NCBI RefSeq assembly: GCF_044466355.1
Contig: NZ_JBITMQ010000008.1
Location: 1-64,000, forward strand
Source of the DNA: Actinophytocola sp044466355
Lineage (GTDB): Bacteria > Actinomycetota > Actinomycetes > Mycobacteriales > Pseudonocardiaceae
Reading direction: 5' to 3'
Length of the DNA: 64,000 nt
Shown here one piece after another: positions 1-8,233 of the stretch (its first letter is position 1; every line of letters starts with the position of its first letter). Under the pieces are notes generated by a model, which was not told where the DNA came from, searched no databases, and worked only from the letters and a program-made list of their open reading frames with translations. Position numbers and translations under genes: made by a program.

Positions 1-183
1 GCGAAGACCACGGCGAAGGCGGCTCCGGCCAAGACCACCGCCAAGGCATCGACCGCCAAGAAGGCCACCCCGGCCAAGACCACGACCGCCAAGCGGACCA
101 CGGCCAAGGCCACCCCGGCGAAGACCACGGCCGCGAAGAAGACCACGGCCGCCAAGCGGACCAGCGCCGCGAAGAAGAAGTAA
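1..183 (+). CDS. hupB: Histone-like nucleoid protein HU, C-terminal tail only (partial)
   Basis: The window opens inside this gene. Frame 1 reads 60 residues and ends at TAA 181-183. They are almost only Lys, Ala, Thr, Pro, Ser and Arg, in degenerate AKTT / AKK / PAK units, ending SAAKKK. This matches the basic tail of the actinobacterial HU/histone H1 chimera (HupB), which binds DNA and compacts the nucleoid; the folded HU domain lies upstream of the window. Next to mutT1 and ppk, as in Mycobacterium, this identity is well supported. Such tails vary in length between strains and are prone to slippage, so the tail length should not be over-read. Confidence 0.85.
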   Translation, partial: AKTTAKAAPAKTTAKASTAKKATPAKTTTAKRTTAKATPAKTTAAKKTTAAKRTSAAKKK

Positions 184-199
184 CAACCCCAGCACCACG

Positions 200-238
200 C
201 CGAAGGCCGCCGCCCAACCACTGGGTGGCGGCCTTCGG
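200..238 (+). terminator. Strong hairpin terminator after hupB
   Basis: Arms 200-216 and 222-238 pair over about 17 bp with one G-T wobble, around a 5-nt loop, starting 16 nt after the hupB stop. There is no clear T-run, which is usual in high-GC actinomycetes. Confidence 0.75.
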
Positions 239-621
239 CCTTTCCGGGACCAGACACACAGGACAGGCCCGGTGGCGGCGTGCGCGGAGCCAGGACGGCT
301 GCTGTGGGCGCGTGGTTGTGCGTCTCCCGCCCGAACGGACGCGTTCGCGGGTATCGGGTCGGACCGCGCCGTGCCGCCTTCTGGTCGCCTGTCTGGCGGC
401 CGGAACGCGTCGAGCAGGCCCTGCGAGCCGCGCGGCGAGCGTGCCCGACCGGGTGAAATCGCACCGGTACGCGGGCCGCCGGGCGATCACGGGTCCGGGG
501 CCGCGCATTGTTTCCCGGGTAGGTCCGAGCCGCCGCGAGCCGTTTCGAATAGAGCCGTGATGTTTCCGGGAATGGTGTTTCGGAGTGGCCACATCGGACA
601 GGTGTGCGAAAGCGTTGTGAA
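239..621. other. Gene-free stretch between convergent hupB and mutT1
   Basis: About 380 nt separate the hupB terminator from the 3' end of mutT1. Short open frames exist but have no convincing start signals, codon bias or recognisable protein. Composition drops in GC around 545-620. I see no tRNA, riboswitch or clear hairpin for the leftward operon. A small RNA or a degraded gene cannot be excluded. Confidence 0.4.
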
Positions 622-1500
622 TCAAGGTACGCGGATGTAGTCCGCCGCCACGAGCCTGCTTTCGGTGAAGAACAGGGCCCATGCGCTGCCCTTTTTGCTC
701 TCCACGCGCCTGCCGAGGGACACCCCGGACTCGGCCGCGACGCGTGCGAGCAGGTCCGGGATCACCCCGCCCTGGCTGCACACCACGGGAACGCCGCCCT
801 CGTCGGCGATCTCCACCAGGCGGCGTTGGGCGGCGTCCGCCATGCCCTCGTACTTCCGTTCCGCCATCAGCTCTTCCTCGGTCACCGGCACGCCGATGTC
901 GCCCGCGATGGGGGCCACCGTGCGAACACAACGGACCAGCGGGGCCGAGTGCACGCGGGTCGCGCCGTAGACCGCGGCGAGGGCGCGCAGCGGCGCCACC
1001 TGCTTCTCCCCGTTGCGGGAGAGCGGCCGCAGTTCGTCGGCGTCGTGCCATTCGGCTCTGCTGCCCGCCTTCGCGTGGCGGATCAGCAACACCGTGGTCA
1101 GGTCGGCCGGGTGCGCCGTGAACGCCATCAGCACCGGGTGGTCGTGCTCGTACGTCAGCCGCGCCATGGCGTCCGGCACCGGCAGCCAGCGCAGTTCCGC
1201 CACCTCGTCCGACGGCGCGAAGTCGCCGTTCAGGTAGCGAGCGGCGAAGTAGTCGACGACCTTGCGGTCCGTGCCGACGCGGTAGCTGGTGCGGCCGAGG
1301 AAACGGCCCAGCGCGACCTGTGCGCCCGTCTCCTCGCGCACCTCCCGGTGTGCCGCTGTCCGTGCGGTCTCGCCGCGGTCGAGCTTTCCCTTGGGCAGGG
1401 TCCAGTCGTCGTACCGCCGCCGGTACACGAGTGCCACCTCGACGGTCCCGTCACGCAGCCGCCACACCACGGCCCCGGCCGCGGCGACCTCCTGAGCCAT
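622..1500 (-). CDS. mutT1: Nudix hydrolase with C-terminal histidine phosphatase domain (MutT1)
   Basis: 292 aa from ATG at 1500, four nt after the ppk stop, so probably translated in the same operon. The Nudix box spans residues 38-60 (GKLDRGE ... REVREETG) and coordinates the metal for nucleoside-diphosphate hydrolysis. A second domain starts near residue 137 with LLIRHAKAG, the RHx motif of the histidine phosphatase superfamily. The two-domain layout is that of mycobacterial MutT1, which clears 8-oxo-dGTP/GTP and diadenosine polyphosphates from the nucleotide pool. An in-frame start 51 nt upstream would lie inside ppk and is less likely. The next gene upstream being ppk matches the M. tuberculosis order. 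Confidence 0.9.
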   Translation of the reverse strand: MAQEVAAAGAVVWRLRDGTVEVALVYRRRYDDWTLPKGKLDRGETARTAAHREVREETGAQVALGRFLGRTSYRVGTDRKVVDYFAARYLNGDFAPSDEVAELRWLPVPDAMARLTYEHDHPVLMAFTAHPADLTTVLLIRHAKAGSRAEWHDADELRPLSRNGEKQVAPLRALAAVYGATRVHSAPLVRCVRTVAPIAGDIGVPVTEEELMAERKYEGMADAAQRRLVEIADEGGVPVVCSQGGVIPDLLARVAAESGVSLGRRVESKKGSAWALFFTESRLVAADYIRVP

Positions 1501-1504
1501 ACCG

Positions 1505-3694
1505 TCAGCCGAGTGTCCGGTGCTTGGCGAGCATCTGCGCCTGGTGGTCACGCACCGACGACCCCTCCGCGGGCGACGCGGCCCAGTCCCCGTTCTGTTC
1601 CAGCACCCAGCAGCGGGTCGCCGGGTCCAGCGCGGACTCGAACATGGCGTCCAGCTGCGCGGTCAGCTTCGGGTCGGTGATGCGCACCTGCACCTCGACG
1701 CGGCGGTCCAGGTTGCGGTGCATCATGTCGGCGCTGCCGAGCCAGTGCTCGTCCGAGCCGAGGAAGTGGAACACCCTGGAGTGCTCCAGGAACCGGCCGA
1801 GGATCGACCGCACCCGGATGTTGTCCGACAGCCCCTCGATGCCCGGCTTCAACGCGCAGATGCCACGCACGACGACGTCCACCGGCACCCCGGACTGCGA
1901 CGCCCGGTACAGCGCGTCGATGACCTGCTCGTCCACGAGGCTGTTGATTTTCATGCGGATCCCGGCCGGCCGGCCGGCCCGCAGGTGCTCGGTCTCGCGC
2001 TCGATCAGCTCCACGATGCCCCGGCGGATGCCGTACGGGGCCACCATCAGCGACCGGTACTCGTCCTGCCGCGCGTACCCGGTCAGCACGTTGAACAGGT
2101 CCGTCAGGTCCGCGCCGATCGACGGTTCGGCCGTCAGCAGGCCCACGTCCTCGTACAGGCGCGCCGTCTTCGGGTTGTAGTTGCCGGTGCCGATGTGGCA
2201 GTAGCGGCGGATGACCGACCCCTCCTGCCGCACCACGAGCGCCGTCTTGCAGTGGGTCTTCAACCCCACCATGCCGTACACCACGTGCACGCCCGCCTTC
2301 TCCAGCGTTCGCGCCCACTTGATGTTCGCCTGCTCGTCGAACCGCGCCTTGATCTCCACCAGCGCCACGACCTGCTTGCCCGCCTCCGCCGCGTCGATCA
2401 GCGCGTCCACGATGGGGGAGTCACCGGACGTCCGGTACAGCGTTTGCTTGATGGCAAGTACTTTCGGGTCCGCGGCGGCCTGCTCGATGAACCGCTGCAC
2501 GCTCGTGGAGAACGAGTCGTACGGGTGGTGCACCAGCACGTCGCCCTCGCGCAGCGTCGCGAACACGCTCTTCGGCGTCTCGCGCTCACCGAACGCGGGG
2601 TGCGTCGCGGGCACGAACGGCGGGTCCTTCAGGTCAGTCCGGTCGACACCGTGAAGCTGCCACAGGCACGACAGGTCCAGCACCCCCGGCACCACGACCA
2701 CGTCGTGCGGGTCCACCTCCAGCTCCCGCAGCAACAGTTCCATCATGTGCTCGCTCATGTCGTCGGCGACCTCGAGCCGCACCGGCGGACCGAACCGGCG
2801 CTGCGCCAGCTCCCTTTCGAGCGCCTTCAACAGGTCCTCGTCCTGGTCCTCCTCGACCTCCAGGTCGGCGTTGCGGGTGACGCGGAACGCGTGCACCTCG
2901 GTGACCTGCATGCCGGCGAACAGGCTGTCCAGGTGCGCGGCGATGAGGGCTTCGAGCGGCAGGAACAGCGCGCTGCGGTCCTCCCGCTTCTGCCGCACGG
3001 GGATGAGCCGGGACACGTTGTCCGGCACCTTGACGCGGGCGAACCGTTCGCCGCCGCCGCTCGGGTCCCGCACGGTGACCGCGAGGTTCAGCGACAGCCC
3101 CGAGATGTAGGGGAACGGGTGCGCCGGGTCGACCGCGAGCGGCGTGAGCACCGGGAAGATCTGGTCGTTGAAGTACTTCGTGAGCCGCTCGCGCTCGTCG
3201 TCGGACAACTCGGCCCACCGGGCGATCCGGATGTCCTGCTCGGCGAGCGCGGGCCGCAGCCGTTTCTCCCACGCGGCCGCGTGCTGCCCGACGAGTTCCT
3301 GGTTGCGCTTGGCGATGTAGGCGAGCTGTTCCCTCGGGGTCAGGCCGTCCGCGCTGCGCACCGACAGCCCGGTCTCGTCGCGGCGCTTCAGGCCCGCGAC
3401 GCGCACCATGTAGAACTCGTCGAGGTTCGACGCGAAGATCGCGAGGAACTTCGCGCGTTCGAGCAGCGGCTGCGAGGCGTCCTCGGCGAGCGCGAGCACC
3501 CGCGCGTTGAAGTCCAGCCACGACAGCTCCCGGTTGAGGTACCGGTCGTCCGGCAGGTCGGTGATCGTCTCCGACGGCGTCACGGCGGGCGGCGAGGACG
3601 GCACGGGCCGCGGCTCCGGCACGGGTTCCGCGTGCTCGGCCTCGGTGGTCTGCTCAGGGCTCGTCTCGGTGCTCACAACCTCATTGTCCAGCAT
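1505..3694 (-). CDS. ppk: Polyphosphate kinase 1
   Basis: 729 aa. It reversibly transfers the gamma-phosphate of ATP to inorganic polyphosphate, with a phosphohistidine intermediate. Visible signatures are HHPYDSF, the catalytic VGLKTHCKTALVVRQ segment near residue 480, YCHIGTGNYNPK near 505 and RMKINSLVD. The N-terminal 40 residues are acidic and Pro/Glu-rich and could be trimmed if translation starts at the internal GTG (VSTETS). The ATG at 3694 follows the TAA of cofC directly, so the genes are probably coupled. Downstream mutT1 completes a cofC-ppk-mutT1 operon, as in mycobacteria. Confidence 0.95.
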   Translation of the reverse strand: MLDNEVVSTETSPEQTTEAEHAEPVPEPRPVPSSPPAVTPSETITDLPDDRYLNRELSWLDFNARVLALAEDASQPLLERAKFLAIFASNLDEFYMVRVAGLKRRDETGLSVRSADGLTPREQLAYIAKRNQELVGQHAAAWEKRLRPALAEQDIRIARWAELSDDERERLTKYFNDQIFPVLTPLAVDPAHPFPYISGLSLNLAVTVRDPSGGGERFARVKVPDNVSRLIPVRQKREDRSALFLPLEALIAAHLDSLFAGMQVTEVHAFRVTRNADLEVEEDQDEDLLKALERELAQRRFGPPVRLEVADDMSEHMMELLLRELEVDPHDVVVVPGVLDLSCLWQLHGVDRTDLKDPPFVPATHPAFGERETPKSVFATLREGDVLVHHPYDSFSTSVQRFIEQAAADPKVLAIKQTLYRTSGDSPIVDALIDAAEAGKQVVALVEIKARFDEQANIKWARTLEKAGVHVVYGMVGLKTHCKTALVVRQEGSVIRRYCHIGTGNYNPKTARLYEDVGLLTAEPSIGADLTDLFNVLTGYARQDEYRSLMVAPYGIRRGIVELIERETEHLRAGRPAGIRMKINSLVDEQVIDALYRASQSGVPVDVVVRGICALKPGIEGLSDNIRVRSILGRFLEHSRVFHFLGSDEHWLGSADMMHRNLDRRVEVQVRITDPKLTAQLDAMFESALDPATRCWVLEQNGDWAASPAEGSSVRDHQAQMLAKHRTLG

Positions 3695-4336
3695 TTATGG
3701 CGTAATGGTGCACCGCAGGTCGAACGAGCGGGTGAACTTTCCCGTCGCCACACCGAGGCCCAGTTCGGCGGCGGCGCCGAGGTCGCGCTCGGTGTCCACG
3801 TCGCACCGCAGCGACGGCAGTCCGGCGCCGACGCGGACCGCGCCGGTCGCCGTGTGCGCGTCCGAGGAACCCGGCCCGAACCGCGGGTTCAGCGGTTCGC
3901 CGGGGGCGGCGAGGAGAAGCGTCGTGCCGGTGCCCGGCCGGTCCGCGCAGTACGCCCGGCGCCCCGCGGCCTCGGCGATCGCGGCGGACAGGTCGGCGGA
4001 CCGCAGCGCGGGCAGGTCGGCCTGGAGGGCACCGACCGTGCTCGCGGGTGTGCGGAGCGACTCGGCACCGAACGCCAGTGCCGCGTTCAGGCCGGGCAGG
4101 CCGCGCTCGTCGACGCACTCGACGCCGGTGCCGAGCAGTGCGGCGGGAACCCGTTCGTCCTCGCACACCACGAGCACCCGCCGCACGCCGTCGGCCGAGA
4201 TCGCCGCCGTCACGGTGTCCAGCAGCAGCGCCAGCACCAGCTCGGCGTGCTGGTCGTCTGGCACCGCGCCACGCAGCCGCGACTTCGCGCGGTCGAGCCG
4301 CTTGATGGGCACGACCAGGTCTGCTCCACGCTTCAC
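3695..4336 (-). CDS. cofC: Phosphoenolpyruvate/2-phospholactate guanylyltransferase (F420 biosynthesis)
   Basis: CofC/FbiD makes the guanylylated phospho-acid that is joined to Fo in coenzyme F420 synthesis. The protein begins VKRGADLVVPIKRLDRAKSRL, the nucleotidyltransferase N-terminus (VPIK..AKSRL), with LQADLPALRSADL in the middle as the metal-binding Asp region. I chose GTG 4336, preceded by GGGGG, which gives 213 aa, close to mycobacterial FbiD. An ATG at 4393 would add 19 unrelated residues and leave only 23 nt to the divergent plsC. The stop abuts the ppk ATG. Confidence 0.85.
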   Translation of the reverse strand: MKRGADLVVPIKRLDRAKSRLRGAVPDDQHAELVLALLLDTVTAAISADGVRRVLVVCEDERVPAALLGTGVECVDERGLPGLNAALAFGAESLRTPASTVGALQADLPALRSADLSAAIAEAAGRRAYCADRPGTGTTLLLAAPGEPLNPRFGPGSSDAHTATGAVRVGAGLPSLRCDVDTERDLGAAAELGLGVATGKFTRSFDLRCTITP

Positions 4337-4416
4337 GCCCCCATCGTGCAGGACCCGGCGGACACGCGCCGCCGCCGGGGCATACTCACTCATCGAAACG
4401 CGGACGAGGAGGACAG

Positions 4417-5160
4417 GTGCCGAGGCGACTGGAGAAGAGCGGGTTCTGGGTGTGGGTGACGGCGGTGGTCTTCTACCCGATCGCCTCGCTCGGCAAGACG
4501 AAGGCCAACGGCGCCGAGCACGTCCGGCGCGAGGGCGGCGTCCTGCTGGTGATGAACCACATCTCCCACCTCGACCCGCCGGTCGACGCGGTGTTCGTGC
4601 ACCGCAACGGCCGGGTGCCCAGGTTCCTCGCCAAGGACAGCCTGTTCCGGATGCCCGTCTTCAAGCACATGATCTCCGGCGCGGGCAGCATCCCCGTGTA
4701 CCGGGACGGGGCGAACGCCGGCGACAGCCTCGTCGCGGCCAGGGAGGCCCTGCGTGACGGCAAGCTGGTCGTGATCTACCCGGAGGGGACGATCACCAAG
4801 GACCCCGACGGCTGGCCGATGCGGTCGCGGACCGGCGTCGCGCGCCTCGCGGTGGAGTGCCTCGAGCACGACATCCCGGTGCTCACCGTCGCGCGCTGGG
4901 GCACCCGGGACATCCTCAACGGGTACACGAAGAAGTTCCGCCCGTTCCCGCGCAAGAAGGTGACCTTCGACGTCTCCGCGCCGGTCGACCTGTCCGAGTT
5001 CAAGGGCCGCGAGATCGACAACCGCCTGCTGCGCGACGTGACGCTGTTCCTCATGACGCGGGTCCGGGAGCAGCTCGCGGGCCTGCGCGGCGAGCAGGCG
5101 CCCACCGAGTTCTACAACCCGGCCAAGGCGAAGCGGAAGGCCGCGGGCGCCGATGGGTGA
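4417..5160 (+). CDS. plsC: 1-acyl-sn-glycerol-3-phosphate acyltransferase family protein
   Basis: 247 aa from GTG 4417 behind a strong GAGGAGG. The acyltransferase HX4D motif is NHISHLD at residues 47-53, and the substrate-binding block is YPEGTITKD near 121-129. The N-terminus (FWVWVTAVVFYPIASL) is a hydrophobic membrane-associating helix. It should acylate lysophosphatidate at the inner membrane face in phospholipid synthesis. The end overlaps gpsA, which makes the glycerol-3-phosphate backbone, so the two form a functional pair. The exact acceptor is not certain from sequence. Confidence 0.88.
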   Translation: MPRRLEKSGFWVWVTAVVFYPIASLGKTKANGAEHVRREGGVLLVMNHISHLDPPVDAVFVHRNGRVPRFLAKDSLFRMPVFKHMISGAGSIPVYRDGANAGDSLVAAREALRDGKLVVIYPEGTITKDPDGWPMRSRTGVARLAVECLEHDIPVLTVARWGTRDILNGYTKKFRPFPRKKVTFDVSAPVDLSEFKGREIDNRLLRDVTLFLMTRVREQLAGLRGEQAPTEFYNPAKAKRKAAGADG

Positions 5161-6160
5161 CATGCGTGTCGCGGTGTTCGGCGCCGGTTCGTGGGGCACG
5201 ACGTTCGCGAAGGTCCTCGCCGACGCGGGCACGAGCGTGGTCCTGTGGGCACGGCGGCGCGAGGTGTCCGAGGCGGTCGCGGAGCGCCGCGAGAACCCCG
5301 ACTACCTGCCGGGCGTCACGCTGCCCGCGAACCTGGAGTCCACATCGGATCCGTCGGTGGCGCTCGACGGCGCGACCGACGTCGTGCTGGCCGTCCCGAG
5401 CCAGAGCCTGCGGCACAACCTCACCGCGTGGCGTGCACTGATCGACCCCTCCGCGACGCTGATCAGCCTCGCGAAGGGCGTCGAGCTGGGCACGCTGAAG
5501 CGGATGAGCGAGGTCATCACCGAGGTCATGGGCGTGCCGCAGGACCAGGTGGCCGTGGTGACCGGGCCGAACCTGGCGCGGGAGATCGCCGCCGAGCAGC
5601 CGACCGCGGCGGTCGTCGCGTGCACCGACCACGACCGCGCGGTCGCCGTGCAGCGGGCGTGCACGACCGGCTACTTCCGCCCGTACACCAACACGGACGT
5701 GGTCGGTTGCGAGCTCGGTGGCGCGTGCAAGAACGTGATCGCGCTGTCCTGTGGCATGGCGGGCGGGCTCGGCTTCGGGGACAACACGCTCGCGACGCTC
5801 ATCACGCGCGGGCTCGCGGAGACCGCGCGGCTCGGCGAGGCGTTCGGCGCGGACCCGATGACGTTCGCGGGGCTCGCCGGCCTCGGCGACCTGGTGGCGA
5901 CCTGCTCCTCCCCGTTGTCACGCAACCGGTCCTTCGGGGAGCGGCTCGGCCGGGGCGAGACCGTCGCGCAGGCGCAGGCGGCCGCGCACGGCCAGGTCGC
6001 GGAGGGCGTGAAGTCCTGCTCGTCGATCCGTGAGCTGGCGCTGCGCCACGGTGTCGAGATGCCGATCACCGAGGTGGTGCACCGGGTCTGCCACGACGGC
6101 TTCGACCCGCGCGAGATGGCAGGCGAGCTGATCGGCCGGAGAACCAGACCGGAACGCTGA
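5153..6160 (+). CDS. gpsA: NAD(P)-dependent glycerol-3-phosphate dehydrogenase
   Basis: 335 aa from ATG 5153, overlapping plsC by 8 nt; a second ATG at 5162 would give 332 aa. The dinucleotide-binding GAGSWG follows the first strand (VAVFGAGSWG). Further signatures are VTGPNLAREI and ELGGACKNVIAL, containing the catalytic Lys, plus GLGDLVATC and SRNRSFGERLG. It reduces dihydroxyacetone phosphate to sn-glycerol-3-phosphate for phospholipids. It is followed by a terminator, so plsC-gpsA is a closed transcription unit. Confidence 0.95.
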   Translation: MGDMRVAVFGAGSWGTTFAKVLADAGTSVVLWARRREVSEAVAERRENPDYLPGVTLPANLESTSDPSVALDGATDVVLAVPSQSLRHNLTAWRALIDPSATLISLAKGVELGTLKRMSEVITEVMGVPQDQVAVVTGPNLAREIAAEQPTAAVVACTDHDRAVAVQRACTTGYFRPYTNTDVVGCELGGACKNVIALSCGMAGGLGFGDNTLATLITRGLAETARLGEAFGADPMTFAGLAGLGDLVATCSSPLSRNRSFGERLGRGETVAQAQAAAHGQVAEGVKSCSSIRELALRHGVEMPITEVVHRVCHDGFDPREMAGELIGRRTRPER

Positions 6161-6162
6161 CC

Positions 6163-6219
6163 CCGCACCCGAAGGACCCCTTCAGTGCGTTGGGGTGCCG
6201 AAGGGGTCCTTCGGTGCGG
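6163..6219 (+). terminator. Bidirectional hairpin between gpsA and rskA; dispersed-repeat type
   Basis: Arms CCGCACCCGAAGGACCCCTTC (split by one bulged base) and its complement at 6200-6219 form a stem of about 20 bp. The loop reads AGTGCGTTGGGGTGCC. It sits between convergent genes and can serve both. The module GGGGTCCTTCGGTGCG (6203-6218) recurs exactly at 33095-33110. Confidence 0.8.
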
Positions 6220-6222
6220 TGG

Positions 6223-6951
6223 TCACGCGGGGAGCGGGACCTCCATGACCGCGGGCAGCGTCGGGGTCGCCGAGCCGCCGTCCGGTTCCAGGGTCACGCC
6301 GATCGCGTCGGCGTCGCCGAAACCGGAGATCGCCAGCAGCGCCTCACCGTTGTCGGGGTTCAGGAAACCGGCCGAGATCATCGTGCCGCCGTGGCCCGTC
6401 CACACCTGGAGGTCCTTGCCCTCCGGCGGGTTCGGCAGGCCGTGGGTCAGGAGCAGCATCCGGTTCTCCGACCGGGACATGGCGACGGTCATCCTGCCCT
6501 TGTCTCCCTCGTCGAGGGTCACCACCCGGGCGTCCCCGGCGCGCAGGATCTCCGACATCTCCGCCGCCTGCGCCCTGCTCTGCGACAGCTGGTCGTTCTG
6601 CCGCACCACGATCACGCCCAGCGCGACCGCCGCCACGAGCAGCACCGCCGCCGCGATCGACGTGAGGCGCAGCGCGAGCTTGTCCCGGCCGCGGCGCAGC
6701 GGCGTCACCGTGGTCGCCGGCGGCGCCTGCCGGATGGTCCGGATCTGGTCGAGCACCCTGGCCTTCAGCTCGGGTGGCGGGTCGGCCGACGCGGCGAGCC
6801 CCAGCCTGGTCGCGGTCTCCCGCAGTTCCCGCACCTCCTGCACGCACGACTCGCACTCGGCGAGGTGCCGCTCGAACTCCTCCCGTTCCGCGCCGGACAC
6901 CGCGTCCAACGCGTACGCGCCGGTCAGCGCGTGGATGTCCGCCGTCGTCAT
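6223..6951 (-). CDS. rskA: Zinc-type anti-sigma factor, RskA-like
   Basis: 242 aa from ATG 6951, which shares one base with the sigK stop (TGATG), so translation is coupled. The N-terminal anti-sigma domain has the ZAS pattern H29-x3-C33-x2-C36 (FERHLAECESC). One transmembrane segment lies near residues 95-115 (IAAAVLLVAAVALGVIVV). An extracellular domain of the RskA C-terminal type follows (VWTGHGGTMISAGFL ... LEPDGGSATPTLP). It should hold SigK at the membrane until site-1/site-2 proteolysis releases it. Confidence 0.88.
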   Translation of the reverse strand: MTTADIHALTGAYALDAVSGAEREEFERHLAECESCVQEVRELRETATRLGLAASADPPPELKARVLDQIRTIRQAPPATTVTPLRRGRDKLALRLTSIAAAVLLVAAVALGVIVVRQNDQLSQSRAQAAEMSEILRAGDARVVTLDEGDKGRMTVAMSRSENRMLLLTHGLPNPPEGKDLQVWTGHGGTMISAGFLNPDNGEALLAISGFGDADAIGVTLEPDGGSATPTLPAVMEVPLPA

Positions 6952-7541
6952 CAGGCCACCCCCAGGCAGTCGCGCAGCCGGATGAGCCCGTCCCGCAACC
7001 TCGTCTTGATAGTCCCCAGCGGGGTGTTCAGCAGCTCGCCGACCTCCCGGTACGTGCGGCCGCCGTAGTAGGCGAGCAGCACCGACTCCCGTTGCAGATC
7101 GGTCAGCGTGCGCAGGCACCGGCGCACCTGCTCCTGTTCGAGCCGGGTCGTCACCTGCTCGGCCACCTCGTCGAACGGGCGGGCCATGTCGCGGCGGCCG
7201 ATGGTCTCGTCGCGGTCGGCCGCGGCCTGCGCGGACCGCACGCGGTCGACGGCACGCCGGTGCGCGAGCGTCATCGCCCACGTGGTCGCGCTGCCGCGTT
7301 CCGGTGCGTACCGGGCGGCGCTGCGCCACAGCTCGACCATGACCTCCTGCACGACCTCCTCCGACTGCGCCGGGTCACGCACGATGCGCCGCACCAGCCC
7401 GAAGACGGGACCGATCATCAGGTCGTACAACTGCTCGAACGCCGCCTCGTCGCCGCGCGCGACGCGCCCCATCAGCTCGGCGCCGAGCTCGTTCGCCGGT
7501 TCGGTGCGTGCCTCGCGCACCCTGCGCACCCGTTCGACCAT
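6951..7541 (-). CDS. sigK: ECF sigma factor, SigK-like
   Basis: 196 aa from ATG 7541, with GGGTGG just upstream; longer in-frame starts would put the promoter described here inside the gene. Region 2 runs FEQLYDLMIGPVFGLVRRIV to DRVRSAQ. Region 4 runs LTDLQRESVLLAYYGGRTYR to TIKTRLRDGLIRLRDCLG. It directs RNA polymerase to a small regulon; in mycobacteria the SigK regulon includes secreted antigens and redox-related proteins. The partner rskA is immediately downstream. Confidence 0.9.
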   Translation of the reverse strand: MVERVRRVREARTEPANELGAELMGRVARGDEAAFEQLYDLMIGPVFGLVRRIVRDPAQSEEVVQEVMVELWRSAARYAPERGSATTWAMTLAHRRAVDRVRSAQAAADRDETIGRRDMARPFDEVAEQVTTRLEQEQVRRCLRTLTDLQRESVLLAYYGGRTYREVGELLNTPLGTIKTRLRDGLIRLRDCLGVA

Positions 7542-7567
7542 GACCACCCGCTTTCGTCTCGCCAGCT

Positions 7568-7595
7568 CTTCGGAGCCGGTGGTGCGGTCGGATTG
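7568..7595 (-). promoter_or_regulatory. SigK-type promoter of sigK-rskA
   Basis: On the minus strand CAATCC (7595-7590) is followed after 16 nt by CCGAAG (7573-7568). The published mycobacterial SigK consensus is CCATCC-N16/17-CCGAAT, so each box differs by one or two bases. Expected initiation is near 7561, giving a 20-nt leader to ATG 7541. This suggests autoregulation. Confidence 0.55.
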
Positions 7596-7783
7596 GCCAC
7601 CACGATCCCACGGACTGGACCGGTTTGCCGCCTCCGTACGGCGCATGGTTCGCTGTGCACGTGTTGACGAGTGTGCTGAACGGCAGGCGGGGTTACGTGG
7701 CCCTTCGCCTGGTTTCCAGCGCGCTCTGTCAGCCTCGGTGAGTTGCCCGCGTCCTTGCCGCACTCCCGAGAAGGTTCCTTGCC

Positions 7784-8233
7784 ATGTTCGCCGTTCCGGC
7801 CGGCACCATCGCGTCCTCCGCCATCGCCCCGACCGTCCACCCCGCGCTGATCGCCCGTGCGTACGCCGCCGACCGCACGACGTGGGCCCGCCTGCTCCGC
7901 TACGACCCCGACGAGCGGTTCGCCGTGCGCGTCGCGGCCACCGAGGAGCAGGAGGTCTGGCTCATGAGCTGGCTGCCCGGCCAGGAGACCGACGACCACG
8001 ACCACGGCCACACCACCGGCGCGTTCACGATCGTCTCCGGCACGCTGACCGAACACGTGCTGCACCGCGGGGTCGCGCTGTCGTTGTCGGCGGGCCAGTC
8101 CCGGGTGTTCGGGCCGGGCTACGCACACCACGTGCGCAACGACGGCCCGGACCCCGCGGTGAGCCTGCACGTCTACCGCGCGGTGCGCACCATGCGTTCT
8201 ATTGGGGACCGTCCCGCATCTCTCGCCGGGTGA
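7784..8233 (+). CDS. Cupin-fold cysteine dioxygenase-type protein
   Basis: 149 aa with AGAAGG ahead of ATG 7784. Cupin motif 1 is LPGQETDDHDHGHTTGAFTI (residues 64-83) with H72 and H74, and motif 2 is FGPGYAHHVRNDG with H115/H116. The layout matches the thiol dioxygenase family (bacterial cysteine dioxygenase), an Fe(II) enzyme oxidising cysteine to its sulfinate. The substrate is not proven; 3-mercaptopropionate is an alternative. It is divergent from sigK, but no second SigK-type promoter is obvious. Its 3' end overlaps the convergent neighbour by 35 nt. Confidence 0.75.
   Translation: MFAVPAGTIASSAIAPTVHPALIARAYAADRTTWARLLRYDPDERFAVRVAATEEQEVWLMSWLPGQETDDHDHGHTTGAFTIVSGTLTEHVLHRGVALSLSAGQSRVFGPGYAHHVRNDGPDPAVSLHVYRAVRTMRSIGDRPASLAG

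Noticed and set aside
604..1680. A plus-strand open frame over mutT1 and the end of ppk
   Set aside because: It contradicts clear Nudix and PPK motifs on the other strand.
1520..4459. A 979-codon open frame on the plus strand opposite ppk and cofC
   Set aside because: It is the mirror of strong minus-strand genes. It is very rich in Arg, His and Val, with no domain or start signal; long antisense frames are expected at this GC content.
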